DNA of 64,000 nt from an uncultured Clostridia bacterium (GTDB lineage Bacteria > Bacillota > Clostridia > Oscillospirales > Ruminococcaceae), in contig CALXHI010000037.1 in assembly GCA_944388075.1 (NCBI GenBank), positions 1 to 64,000 of the forward strand, in the 5' to 3' direction. The notes beneath the pieces were generated by a model. It was not told the DNA's origin. It made no database searches and saw nothing but the letters and a program-made list of their open reading frames with translations. The translations under genes and the position numbers were made by a program. Shown piece after piece: positions 45,758 through 54,537 of this stretch. Within the stretch, counting starts at the first letter, position 1. Each line of letters starts with the position of its first letter.

Positions 45758-46165
45758 TTGGAACCCTGTATGACCAATCGAAACCATCTGGCACAAAGCT
45801 TTCAACGCTATCCGAAAGTATTCCTCGCCCTTGGCGATGAAACCCGACAGCAGATCATTCTCGCATTGCTCACGCATGAAACCATTGGCATGCGTGTCCC
45901 CGAATTGGCACAAAAGACGCGTTTATCCCGTCCTGCCGTTTCTCACCACTTGAAAATCCTGCGAGATGCAGGGCTCATTCAAATGCACAAGGTCGGCACG
46001 ATGCACTATTACTATCTCGATGCCAATGCAAGCTGCTGGTCGGGGCTGAAAGCTCTGGTTGACCACATCAACGAACTGGTGCTGAAAAGTGCCGAGGCCG
46101 GCTATCCCATTTGGGAACAGGAACTGTTTACCACGAAAGGAGAATTACAAGATGACCATTCATGA
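45758..46165 (+). CDS. ArsR-family HTH regulator
   Basis: A 135-aa winged-helix repressor: LGDETRQQIILAL, LSRPAVSHHLKILRDAGLI and a C-terminal helix. It lacks the classic metal-binding Cys of ArsR/SmtB, so ligand unknown. TTG start is favoured: GGAGG lies 8 nt upstream, while the in-frame ATG at 45743 overlaps the ribosome-binding site. ATG at 45770 is another possibility. The stop overlaps the nitroreductase start by 14 nt, so it probably regulates that gene and itself. Confidence 0.85.
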   Translation: MEPCMTNRNHLAQSFQRYPKVFLALGDETRQQIILALLTHETIGMRVPELAQKTRLSRPAVSHHLKILRDAGLIQMHKVGTMHYYYLDANASCWSGLKALVDHINELVLKSAEAGYPIWEQELFTTKGELQDDHS

Positions 46166-46823
46166 AGCAATCCAAGCCCGTCACAGTGTACGGCAATACC
46201 AAAGCAAGCCCATTCCCACCGAAGTCATGCAGGCACTCGATGCGGAAATCACCGCTTGCAATGCAGAAGGCAATCTGCATATCCAAGCGGTCTACAACGA
46301 ACCCAAAGCCTTCTCCGGCTTTTTGGCGCATTACGGCAAATTCACCGGTGTCACAAACTATATCGCCCTCATCGGCAAGAAAGCTCCGGATCTCGACGAA
46401 CGCATCGGCTACTACGGAGAACGCATTGTCCTCAAAGCACAGATGTTCGGACTCAACACCTGCTGGGTTGCCATGACCATGAAAAAGGGCGTGGTCAAAG
46501 CCAATTGCAAGTTCAATGCCGATGAAGCACTGGTCTGCGTCTTGACACTGGGCTACGGCACAACCCAAGGGACTGCACAGAAATCCAAGCCCATGGATGC
46601 ACTCTGTCAAGCTGCCGCAAAGCCCGATTGGTTTGTCAAGGGCATGGAGGCAGCCATGCTCGCACCCACTGCCATGCACCAGCAAAAATTCCGTATGACC
46701 TTAAACGGCGATTGCGTACATGCAGAGTCGCTCGGCGGTTTTTATTCCAAAGTCGATCTCGGCATTGTCAAGTATCACTTTGAAATCGGTGCGGATGGTC
46801 ATCCGTTCCGTTGGGCAAAGTGA
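46152..46823 (+). CDS. nitroreductase family protein
   Basis: A 223-aa flavin-dependent oxidoreductase. The N-terminal ARHSVRQYQ motif binds FMN, and GLNTCWVAM and MLAPTAMHQQ are typical. It may reduce nitro or quinone compounds. GGAG precedes the ATG. It overlaps the ArsR-type regulator by 14 nt. Confidence 0.88.
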   Translation: MTIHEAIQARHSVRQYQSKPIPTEVMQALDAEITACNAEGNLHIQAVYNEPKAFSGFLAHYGKFTGVTNYIALIGKKAPDLDERIGYYGERIVLKAQMFGLNTCWVAMTMKKGVVKANCKFNADEALVCVLTLGYGTTQGTAQKSKPMDALCQAAAKPDWFVKGMEAAMLAPTAMHQQKFRMTLNGDCVHAESLGGFYSKVDLGIVKYHFEIGADGHPFRWAK

Positions 46824-46839
46824 TATGCACAAATACCAG

Positions 46840-46871
46840 CACCCCTCTGTGACAGCAGCCACAGAGGGGTG
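46840..46871 (+). terminator. nitroreductase terminator
   Basis: Perfect 12-bp arms CACCCCTCTGTG/CACAGAGGGGTG with an 8-nt loop. T-rich tract is weak. Confidence 0.7.
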
Positions 46872-46902
46872 TTGCTTGTGCGGTATTGCCTTTCGTGTCG
46901 CC

Positions 46903-48069
46903 TTAGGCATTGGACTGCGTTTGCCGTTTGTTACGGGCAATCAGCAGCGTAATACAGAACAGGGCAATCGCAAAGCCCAGCTGCAAGCATACACACATGG
47001 CATAGTCGGTTGCGTTCCACGGCTCGCCGTTGTAGCCCGTGGCAAGATACAGCCCTCGTACATACCAGTAGGTCGGCAAGAACCGGCTGAACCGCAACAC
47101 CGTTTCGCTCAAAAATTCCTGCGGTACAAAAACACCGCCCAGAAAGCACAGCAACAGATTCGCAGTTGTGACAATCATGTTCAAGACAAGGGTATTCGGT
47201 GCGGTTTGCGACAGGAACATGGTCAATACCGTACAGAACAGCATGAATACCAAGCTGTTCAGGTTGACATACCAACTGTTCCACGTCCAAAAATCCGAAC
47301 CGAACAGCAATGCAGCAATGCCGGTCAGTAATGCGTAAACACCCAAAGATACCACAATGATACCAAGCGAAATTTGTGCGGTCTGGGACGAAGTGGAAAT
47401 CGCAGAGCAGTTCATGCGGTTGCGGATCTCCTTCGACATCAACACCAAAACGGTCGGTGATATGGCAGATACCAACACACCAATCAGAATATAAGGCAAG
47501 TAACGGAAATACCCGATCATACCATTGCCCACAGTTCCGGCAGTTGTTTTCTCATCTTGCAGCGTTTCGACGGCAATTTGCGGTTTTGCGGTTTCCAATG
47601 CCTTCTGCGCTGCGGCATTGATTTCCAAGCCGCTGACCAGATAACCCGATACGGCAGTCAGATAGCGTTCCAGCTGGGCATCGAAAAGAGCTGCCGAATA
47701 GCTGTCCGGCACACGATAATCTGTCAGCAGAGGCTCGGTTTCCCCTGCTGCCAACCGTTCGGCATAGCCCTCTTCAATCGTCAGCACAAGGTCAACGCTG
47801 CGGAAATACAGCTGATCGAGTACGGCATCCTTCCCTATGATCGGTGCGGCAATTTCGTTGTATGCACTGATATACGCAATCAACGCCTTGCTCGCTGCGG
47901 TTTGGTCAAGGTCTGAAACGCTGATGGTCAGGCGTTCCGCTTCAAATCCGGTGTCCTGCTTGTCAAACTTGATCAACCCGATGGAAAGCGATACGAAAAT
48001 TGCGATGTACATGAACATCACTATGCGGTATTTCTTCAATATCCGCAGAAACACCTTAAAGACTGGCAT
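46903..48069 (-). CDS. ABC-2 type transporter permease (distal)
   Basis: A 388-aa membrane protein: an N-terminal helix (about 16-32), a large extracytoplasmic loop, then about five C-terminal helices (YILIGVLVSAISPT onward). This ABC2_membrane_3 topology is typical of exporters. GGAGG precedes the ATG, which overlaps the upstream permease by 14 nt. Third gene of the ATPase-permease-permease operon. Confidence 0.88.
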   Translation of the reverse strand: MPVFKVFLRILKKYRIVMFMYIAIFVSLSIGLIKFDKQDTGFEAERLTISVSDLDQTAASKALIAYISAYNEIAAPIIGKDAVLDQLYFRSVDLVLTIEEGYAERLAAGETEPLLTDYRVPDSYSAALFDAQLERYLTAVSGYLVSGLEINAAAQKALETAKPQIAVETLQDEKTTAGTVGNGMIGYFRYLPYILIGVLVSAISPTVLVLMSKEIRNRMNCSAISTSSQTAQISLGIIVVSLGVYALLTGIAALLFGSDFWTWNSWYVNLNSLVFMLFCTVLTMFLSQTAPNTLVLNMIVTTANLLLCFLGGVFVPQEFLSETVLRFSRFLPTYWYVRGLYLATGYNGEPWNATDYAMCVCLQLGFAIALFCITLLIARNKRQTQSNA

Positions 48070-49183
48070 GTCGTTTCCTCCTTGTCATCAAAAATCCGGC
48101 AAACAGAAAGACCAATGTCATGATACCGAGAATCAGCAGCTTCTGCAAAAAGCGGTCATAGTCCTCATACATCGACAGACAGTAAAACAAATCGACAACG
48201 ACCGCTGTCGGATTGATATCATTGAGCAGCGGGCAGGATGTCATGATCGCAGCCTTGATTTCTGCCACATACAAACCGCTGAACAAGCTGCTGCCGAGCG
48301 TCACGCCAATCGAAATCCCCACCTTGACAGTCTCCGAGAGTCCCGGAATCGCACCAATACAATATCCCATCGCAACACCCGTGAGCGTGCCTGCCAGTCC
48401 AGCAACATAGAGCATCGCAATCCGCTCACCCATATCAACACGCAGCACAAACAAAATATAGCTGATGCACACGCACATACTGAGCGACTGCACCAGAAAG
48501 GAAGACAGCGTATGTGCCGCAACGCATTGAAATTTGTGAATGGGCGATACAGTTTTTCTTGCCCCAATCGGCGAAAGATTGGCTTGATTGCTGACCGATG
48601 CCTGCAAGCCTCTCGAGCTGCCCATCATGGCTACCATGGCAAGCAGCGCAAAGAAATAATGGGCATACGGATCCATACTGCCCTGTGTCAACGGCTCTGT
48701 TTTGAGACAGTTCAGATCCTGCGACATGGCAGCCATGACCACATCGAGCCGTTCGGGCTGCTGTGCGGCAATGTCCTTGATGACTGCCTCCTGTACAGCA
48801 TATTGCTCGAGAAAGGACTGAAGGATGGACGGTGCGACTCCACTGCCTCGAACCGTCAACGAAAGCGTTTTCCCCACAAAGACGATACCCTCAACCCGTT
48901 TGTCCTGCAAGAGCGTCTCAGCTTCGGCACGGTCGGCTTCCGTCACCGCAAACAGCGCATCCTCGCCCTCACTCACGGACTCCAATGCCATCGAAAACCA
49001 TTCGTTTTCTGTTTGCGCCACAACTGCAATCGGGATTGTTTGAAACACTTCATGATCTTCATAAAGATTCCCGAATGCGCTATAAAAGGCTGTACTCAGC
49101 AGCAGCGGAAAGCAGAACAGCCAAAACAAAGACTGCTTTTCCCGCAATTGCGTCAGCAGGGAATATTTGAATTCATGCAGCAT
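48056..49183 (-). CDS. ABC-2 type transporter permease (proximal)
   Basis: A 375-aa permease with the same layout as its neighbour: one N-terminal helix (FWLFCFPLLLSTAFYSAF), a loop, and about five C-terminal helices. The start at MLHEFKYS has AAGGAG 8 nt upstream. It lies 5 nt after the ATPase. Confidence 0.87.
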   Translation of the reverse strand: MLHEFKYSLLTQLREKQSLFWLFCFPLLLSTAFYSAFGNLYEDHEVFQTIPIAVVAQTENEWFSMALESVSEGEDALFAVTEADRAEAETLLQDKRVEGIVFVGKTLSLTVRGSGVAPSILQSFLEQYAVQEAVIKDIAAQQPERLDVVMAAMSQDLNCLKTEPLTQGSMDPYAHYFFALLAMVAMMGSSRGLQASVSNQANLSPIGARKTVSPIHKFQCVAAHTLSSFLVQSLSMCVCISYILFVLRVDMGERIAMLYVAGLAGTLTGVAMGYCIGAIPGLSETVKVGISIGVTLGSSLFSGLYVAEIKAAIMTSCPLLNDINPTAVVVDLFYCLSMYEDYDRFLQKLLILGIMTLVFLFAGFLMTRRKRHASL

Positions 49184-49188
49184 GGCGT

Positions 49189-50136
49189 TCACTCCTTATC
49201 CCGCAATTCTCGTCCGGTAATTTCCAGAAACACATCGTTCAGCGACGGCCGTTCGGAATAGACCCGTCCGAACGCAATATCCGCCTGTGCAAATATCTCC
49301 AGCAGCTTGACCAGATTGTGCTTGCCGCCGCTGCACAATACGGTCAGCGTATTATCTGCAAAGGCAGCCTCGTACACATATTCCAATGCACAAATCTGTT
49401 TCAGTACGGCATCGGGCAATTCTGCGGTTTCTACGGTAATGTTTTCGGTTCTGTGAATCATCCGGCGCAGTTCATCGCAGGTACCCATCGCAATGTTCTT
49501 GCCTTTGTCGATGATGGCGATGCGGGTACAAATCTGCTCGACCTCCTCCATATAGTGCGAGGTATAGATAATGGTTGCGCCCTGCCGATTGAGTTCCGTA
49601 ATGCCCTCAAGAATTTTGTTACGACTCTGCGGATCAACCGCTACGGTCGGCTCATCGAGGATAATCAGCTTCGGCTTATGCGCAATGCCACACGCAATAT
49701 TCAGTCGCCGCAGCAAACCGCCCGAGAGCTTTTTCGGATAGAATTTCTCAAACTCCTCCAGCCCGACAAACGCAATCGCTTCGTTGACATACTGCTTACG
49801 CTTTGCTTTATCGGTAATGTACAGACCGCAGAAATAGTCAATGTTCTCTCGCACGGTCAATTCCTGCAGCACGGCAACATTCTGCATGATGACACCGATC
49901 TGTGCCTTAATGGCATACTGCTCCGGATTCATCGGCTGCCCGAAGATCGCAATGCTGCCCTTGTCATAGCGCAGCAGCGACAGCAGGCAGTTAATTACCG
50001 TTGTCTTGCCCGAACCATTCGGACCGAGCAGACCGAATACCTCACCTTCTTGAATTTTCAGATTGAAATGATCCAGTGCAATCAGCTCCTGATACCGTTT
50101 GACCAAGTTTTCGATTTGGACTACGGTGTTTCCCAT
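49189..50136 (-). CDS. ABC transporter ATP-binding protein
   Basis: A 315-aa ATPase: Walker A GPNGSGKTT (39-46), signature LSGGLLRRLNIA, Walker B LIILDEPTVAVDP and an H-loop. It fits multidrug/bacitracin-type exporters with a C-terminal extension. The start at MGNTVVQ has AAAGGAG 6 nt upstream. Its two permeases follow. Divergent from a NarL-type two-component system that probably regulates it. Confidence 0.94.
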   Translation of the reverse strand: MGNTVVQIENLVKRYQELIALDHFNLKIQEGEVFGLLGPNGSGKTTVINCLLSLLRYDKGSIAIFGQPMNPEQYAIKAQIGVIMQNVAVLQELTVRENIDYFCGLYITDKAKRKQYVNEAIAFVGLEEFEKFYPKKLSGGLLRRLNIACGIAHKPKLIILDEPTVAVDPQSRNKILEGITELNRQGATIIYTSHYMEEVEQICTRIAIIDKGKNIAMGTCDELRRMIHRTENITVETAELPDAVLKQICALEYVYEAAFADNTLTVLCSGGKHNLVKLLEIFAQADIAFGRVYSERPSLNDVFLEITGRELRDKE

Positions 50137-50226
50137 AAGATACTCCTTTCGGCATAGCCATTGTTTTCTGATGATAGCATACCATATTCCGGGCAATTGC
50201 GGTAGTGTATCCTGTCATTAATCCCT

Positions 50227-50240
50227 ATGACATTTGTCAT
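50227..50240. promoter_or_regulatory. palindrome in the ABC/two-component divergent region
   Basis: ATGACA-TT-TGTCAT lies in the 175-bp region between the divergent operons, just upstream of the plus-strand -35 box. It may bind the NarL-type regulator. Confidence 0.4.
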
Positions 50241-50244
50241 ATGC

Positions 50245-50274
50245 TGGACAAATCTCCGATTTTGTGATATGATA
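50245..50274 (+). promoter_or_regulatory. promoter of the NarL-type two-component operon
   Basis: TGGACA (50245-50250), 18 bp, TATGAT (50269-50274), about 38 bp before the kinase start. Confidence 0.55.
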
Positions 50275-50311
50275 GAAGCAAACAATCCTACCTTCCGAAA
50301 AGGAGAATGCC

Positions 50312-51376
50312 ATGCCGCTCTTGCTCGACAAACTGATTTTGCTGCTAGGCTGTTTCGGGCTGATTGCCGGCGAATCCGATTGGCTTGCCGTTGGTCTGCC
50401 ATTGGTCGCTGTCACATCCTCTGCCATCGCACAGCTTGCCAACCGCAATCGCCTGTCATGGACCATCGAACTCGGCTTTCTGGCGACCTGTATTGCTGTG
50501 CCGGAACTTTGCTGTTTCCTGCCGCTGCTGCTTTACGATATGCGCAGCAACCGCCATACCGTTCTTTGCTATGCCGCAAGCCTGCCGCTCCTTTTTGCTG
50601 TATATTTAGAATATTGGGCTTACCTGCCGCAAATTGCCCTCTTGCTGCTGCTTGCGCTGCTGCTCCACTACAAAACCGCCCGTATTCGTCAGCTGACCGA
50701 AACGCTTGTGCAAACCCGTGACCAATACGCCGGTGACAATTTCCGTCTGGAACGGGAACGGCAACAGCTACGGGAGAATCAAGACAATGCCGTTTACCTT
50801 GCAACTTTGCAAGAACGAAGCCGAATTGCACGGGATATTCATGACAATGTCGGACACTTGCTGACCCGTTCCATTCTGCAAGTCGGAGCATTGCAAATGA
50901 TTTCCGATGAAACCCTCCGCACGCAAGGCTTGCAAGAGGTCGACAATACCCTCAATACCGCTATGACCACCATCCGCAACAGCGTCCATGATCTGCATAA
51001 CGATGCCATTGATCTGCAAGCCCTGTTGGAGGATGCTGTTCAGCCCTTGCGGGATCATGGCATACAATTGCGCTGCGAATGGGATTTCTCTCAGCATATC
51101 CCCGAACCGCTCAAGCTCTGCTGTATTGCGATTGTCAAAGAAGGCGTTTCCAATATCCTCAAATACAGCAACGCCGATCGGGTGACAGCCATTTTGCGAG
51201 AGCAGCCGGCATTCTATCAGCTGGTGCTTGAGGACAATGGATATGGTGCTGCCATCAGAGACAGCGGCATTGGGTTATCCAATATCAAACGCCGTGTCGA
51301 GGATCAAAACGGCATTCTCAATCTCACAGCCGGCGAAACCGGATTCCGAATCTTCATTACCATACCAAAGAGGTGA
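50312..51376 (+). CDS. NarL-type sensor histidine kinase
   Basis: A 354-aa kinase of the HisKA_3 type: about four to five N-terminal membrane helices (1-130), a coiled coil, His177 in ARDIHDNVGH, N box NILKYSNA and G box GIGLSNIKRR. No extracytoplasmic sensor domain, similar to LiaS/DesK intramembrane-sensing kinases. AAAGGAG precedes the ATG. It likely senses envelope damage or a drug and controls the divergent ABC exporter. Confidence 0.93.
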   Translation: MPLLLDKLILLLGCFGLIAGESDWLAVGLPLVAVTSSAIAQLANRNRLSWTIELGFLATCIAVPELCCFLPLLLYDMRSNRHTVLCYAASLPLLFAVYLEYWAYLPQIALLLLLALLLHYKTARIRQLTETLVQTRDQYAGDNFRLERERQQLRENQDNAVYLATLQERSRIARDIHDNVGHLLTRSILQVGALQMISDETLRTQGLQEVDNTLNTAMTTIRNSVHDLHNDAIDLQALLEDAVQPLRDHGIQLRCEWDFSQHIPEPLKLCCIAIVKEGVSNILKYSNADRVTAILREQPAFYQLVLEDNGYGAAIRDSGIGLSNIKRRVEDQNGILNLTAGETGFRIFITIPKR

Positions 51377-51379
51377 CCT

Positions 51380-52006
51380 ATGCGTATTCTGATTATTGAT
51401 GATGACAGCATCGTTGCCGCATCGCTCAAGACCATTCTCGAGGCAGGCGGCAGTATTACCGTTCTTGCAACCGGTCACAGCGGCACACAAGCCATTGAAC
51501 TGTATCGGCAGTACAAGCCCGATGTGTTGCTGATGGATATTCGCATGGAGGGCATGAGCGGACTGGAGGCAGGCGAACAAATCCTTGCGGAGGACAAGAA
51601 CGCCAAAATTCTCTACCTCACAACCTTTTCCGATGACGAATACATTGTCAAGGCTCTGCGAATCGGTGCAAAGGGCTATATCCTCAAGCAGGACTTTCAG
51701 AGCATTGCACCGGCACTGGAATCAGTTTGTGCCGGACAAAGTGTGTTCGGATCGGCGGTTCTGAAACGCCTGCCGGATCTGCTGCGGCAAGCACCTGTCC
51801 AAAACATGACAGAAACGGCGTTGACCGAAAAGGAAAAGAAGCTGACCGCCTTGATCGCACAGGGCATGAGCAATCGGGAAATTGCCGCCGCACTCTATTT
51901 GAGCGAGGGTACGGTGCGAAACTATATCAGCACGATTCTGGACAAGCTTGCCCTGCGAGATCGCACGCAATTGGCGGTGTACTATTACAATCATATAGCA
52001 GAATGA
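51380..52006 (+). CDS. NarL/LuxR-type response regulator
   Basis: A 208-aa regulator. The receiver has phosphoacceptor Asp53 (LLMDIRMEG) and Lys104-region AKGYILK. The LuxR-type HTH (TEKEKKLTALIAQGMSNREIA, GTVRNYIS) follows. GAGGTGACC precedes the ATG; the kinase stop is 3 nt upstream. Confidence 0.95.
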   Translation: MRILIIDDDSIVAASLKTILEAGGSITVLATGHSGTQAIELYRQYKPDVLLMDIRMEGMSGLEAGEQILAEDKNAKILYLTTFSDDEYIVKALRIGAKGYILKQDFQSIAPALESVCAGQSVFGSAVLKRLPDLLRQAPVQNMTETALTEKEKKLTALIAQGMSNREIAAALYLSEGTVRNYISTILDKLALRDRTQLAVYYYNHIAE

Positions 52007-52042
52007 GCCATGCCGTTGCAGGGTGCGTCCCATACAAGAAAC

Positions 52043-52070
52043 GCCCACCGTGTTTTCCTGCACGATGGGC
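52043..52070 (+). terminator. terminator after the response regulator
   Basis: Arms GCCCACCGTG/CACGATGGGC (one mismatch) with an 8-nt loop, followed by ATTTTG. Confidence 0.6.
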
Positions 52071-52197
52071 ATTTTGATATCACAGCTTGAATTCCTCTGC
52101 CGGATCGGCGAAAAATCCGAATCTCTCTTTACGGCAAGCACCAAATGCCGGTTGCTCCGCACTTCCACACCAATCTATCTGCGCCATAACAACACAA

Positions 52198-52225
52198 CCC
52201 CAAGCCTCGAAGGATTGGGGCTTTT
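52198..52225 (+). terminator. strong terminator before lipoprotein pair
   Basis: Arms CCCCAAGCC/GGATTGGGG with a 5-nt loop, followed by CTTTTT. It separates the two-component operon from the lipoproteins. Confidence 0.7.
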
Positions 52226-52239
52226 TCGGCAGAAACAGC

Positions 52240-52268
52240 TTGACAGAACCGTCATTTTGTGGTATGTT
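52240..52268 (+). promoter_or_regulatory. promoter of lipoprotein pair
   Basis: TTGACA (52240-52245), 17 bp, TATGTT (52263-52268). The rest of 52071-52197 shows no gene. Confidence 0.7.
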
Positions 52269-52306
52269 TAAAGTGATCCTGTATACAGGAAAGGAGCGAA
52301 TGCACT

Positions 52307-52945
52307 ATGAATACCAAAAAAAATGCCGCCTTGATGGCATGTGGTCTGATGCTGGCCGTCTGCACCGCATGCGGCGAAAGCAGCGGCATAACGATTGCCG
52401 AAAAGGATTTGCCCTATGGCGCAACCCTGACACGAAACGATAAGGACTATGCGATGGGTATCCAATATGACCATCGATTCATTCCGGAGGACTGTCTGCA
52501 CACGGTCATTGACTACTACACCGCCATCCAAACACAGGATGTGGAACTGTTTCTCTCGTTACAGCTGCCGCTGTATCACGATTATCAAATGAACGAGGTT
52601 CTGGGCGGAGAATATACTGATGAAGAACTGGTCAAAAACAGCTATGAAGCCATCAAGGCGTTCTATGGATCGGACTTCATATACTCGATGATCGACATCA
52701 CGGACGGTATTGCCGGAACGGAATACTCCACCAGTGCCAATCTGCTGGAGCTGCTCGATGATTTGGCGGAAGATGCGAACCAAGACAAAATTTCCGATGA
52801 CATTGACGCATTCTATGAGCTGACGATTGACCGCTATCTGACCGATGTCGGCTCGGATGTGCGCTCCGAAACCGATTCGGCATTGCTCGAAGAGAAGCTG
52901 TTTGTGTTCCATTACGCAGATGATTGGTATATCATCTACAATTGA
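52307..52945 (+). CDS. lipoprotein of unknown function (copy 1)
   Basis: A 212-aa lipoprotein with signal peptide and lipobox CTACG (Cys 22). The mature part is acidic, mainly helical, with repeated Tyr/Asp and an ending FHYADDWYIIYN. This ending resembles NTF2-like small-molecule-binding domains. AAAGGAG precedes the ATG. The paralogue follows 8 nt after its stop. Confidence 0.75.
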   Translation: MNTKKNAALMACGLMLAVCTACGESSGITIAEKDLPYGATLTRNDKDYAMGIQYDHRFIPEDCLHTVIDYYTAIQTQDVELFLSLQLPLYHDYQMNEVLGGEYTDEELVKNSYEAIKAFYGSDFIYSMIDITDGIAGTEYSTSANLLELLDDLAEDANQDKISDDIDAFYELTIDRYLTDVGSDVRSETDSALLEEKLFVFHYADDWYIIYN

Positions 52946-52953
52946 GGTGACCT

Positions 52954-53535
52954 ATGAAACGCATCTATGCCCTGCCCCTTGTGCTGCTGATGCTGACCGC
53001 CTGTGGCACATCGGCAACGGATTCCGAAAGCAACCGCAATATTTCCATGACATCCGAACTGGTAGTGTCGATTTCGGATGAGAATTTCTATGAGCCATAC
53101 GGTGACTGCATCAAGCGTTATTTTGAGGCGATTGAAGCAGGAGATTTCTCCGGCTATACCGAAACGGTCTACGCACCTTATCAGACCGCCTATGCCGAAT
53201 TTCTCCAATCGAAAGGTGATGCCACACTCGAATCGAACTTCAAGAGCCTGCAACAGCAATTCGATGAAGATGGCTATGCGGACTGGCATTTCACCAACCT
53301 CGAGCTGTCCTACCATGCCAACGAGGATATCGACGCCTTTTTCGATGATTATGTCGAGTTTGGCGTATTCGACGAAGCCTTCGTCACCGCCTGCAAAGAA
53401 GATGCCATCGAAATTCGAGACGTACAGTTTACGCTCTATGCGCTCTATACGGGCGATACCGAAGCCACGCCGGTTGTTCGAGATAGTGAAATGATTGTCA
53501 TTCGTACCGATGAGGGCTGCTATTTGTTCGGCTAA
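52954..53535 (+). CDS. lipoprotein of unknown function (copy 2)
   Basis: A 193-aa lipoprotein with signal peptide and lipobox LTACG (Cys 17). It resembles copy 1 in length, position and an alternating helix and Tyr/Phe pattern (YFEAIEAGDFSGYTE). GAGGTGACC precedes the ATG. A terminator follows. Confidence 0.75.
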   Translation: MKRIYALPLVLLMLTACGTSATDSESNRNISMTSELVVSISDENFYEPYGDCIKRYFEAIEAGDFSGYTETVYAPYQTAYAEFLQSKGDATLESNFKSLQQQFDEDGYADWHFTNLELSYHANEDIDAFFDDYVEFGVFDEAFVTACKEDAIEIRDVQFTLYALYTGDTEATPVVRDSEMIVIRTDEGCYLFG

Positions 53536-53553
53536 ACAGAATATCGGTAACAC

Positions 53554-53587
53554 AAAGCGGTTAGAGCCTCGCTATTCTAACCGCTTT
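53554..53587 (+). terminator. terminator of lipoprotein pair
   Basis: Perfect arms AAAGCGGTTAGA/TCTAACCGCTTT with a 10-nt loop, followed by TTG. It also ends the convergent operon at 53609. Confidence 0.8.
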
Positions 53588-53608
53588 TGCCGATATTGAA
53601 ATGGTATC

Positions 53609-53932
53609 TTATGGTGTATCCTTAGTATCCGATGGTGTATCTTCGGTATCGAAATCGGAGGCATCCGTATCCGGTGTTTTTGGTTGCTGCGCATCATAAA
53701 TGCCCTTGACCGCCTTGCAGCGTGGATCTTCCGGCGAAGTTTCCTTCTTGGGCAATTTCGCAAGAATCGCATCCACTTTCTTTGCAAGCCACGGTGTCAG
53801 AACCGTCACCAATGCGATCACGCCGAAAATCAGCAGAAACTTGACACAAAACCGTATCAGCGTTGGTGTGATGTTCACCATTTCTTCCTCTGTTTCCAAC
53901 AAGCATGTCAAGAACAACGGTACTATATTCAT
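53609..53932 (-). CDS. small membrane protein
   Basis: A 107-aa protein: two hydrophobic segments, at about residues 2-11 (weak) and a strong one at about 28-48 (FCVKFLLIFGVIALVTVLTPW), and an acidic Asp/Thr-rich tail. No family recognised. The ATG overlaps the mnmM stop (ATGA) and has GGAG 8 nt upstream, which supports expression. Confidence 0.6.
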   Translation of the reverse strand: MNIVPLFLTCLLETEEEMVNITPTLIRFCVKFLLIFGVIALVTVLTPWLAKKVDAILAKLPKKETSPEDPRCKAVKGIYDAQQPKTPDTDASDFDTEDTPSDTKDTP

Positions 53933-54537
53933 CTGGCACTCTCCTTTTCCGATATCGGCTCGGCATCCTTCGTGACAAATACCGCAAACGGCGGGCATCC
54001 GGTGCGGTTCGGGAACTGGCATTGCAAGACCGTATAATACCGACTGTCCAGACTGCGCAAAAATGCAAGCAGGGCATCTCGTTCCGTGAAGCCGTTTGCA
54101 CCGCCATAGTAGACACAGAGCGACAATGCCCCACCCACTTTCAGCAGCCGCAGACCGGCATCCAATGCCGCAATGCTCGATTCGGCAAGGGTAAAGATTT
54201 CGTGATTGCCCTTCGGCAGCCAACCGAAATTGAATACGATGCAGGAAACCGTTCCGGCTTCGGCATACTGTTCGAGATTGGCATGGCTGTCGAGATGCAG
54301 CTCGGCACGATAGCCTGCCTGTGCAAGCCGTTCAGCCGTGCTGTCAAGGGCTTCCTGCTGGATATCAAATGCCAAAACGTTGCCGCTTTCCCCAACCAAT
54401 TCGCAGAGCAAAACCGTATCGAACCCCCGTCCTGCCGTTGCATCGATGCAAAGATCGCCGGACTGTACATGCCGCCGCAGAAAATCATGCGACAAGTCCA
54501 ATACGCCCAGCTGCCGCTTTCCCTTTTGCTTTGTCAT
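53929..54537 (-). CDS. mnmM: MnmM-like (YtqB) tRNA methyltransferase
   Basis: A 202-aa class I SAM-dependent methyltransferase of the rRNA_methylase (PF06962) family. SAM loop CIDATAGRGFDT, NFGWLPKGNHEI (family NLGYLPGGD-like) and a central SAM-binding strand. The Bacillus homologue methylates the wobble uridine of tRNA. The ATG overlaps the phosphoesterase stop by 4 nt. Confidence 0.85.
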   Translation of the reverse strand: MTKQKGKRQLGVLDLSHDFLRRHVQSGDLCIDATAGRGFDTVLLCELVGESGNVLAFDIQQEALDSTAERLAQAGYRAELHLDSHANLEQYAEAGTVSCIVFNFGWLPKGNHEIFTLAESSIAALDAGLRLLKVGGALSLCVYYGGANGFTERDALLAFLRSLDSRYYTVLQCQFPNRTGCPPFAVFVTKDAEPISEKESAR

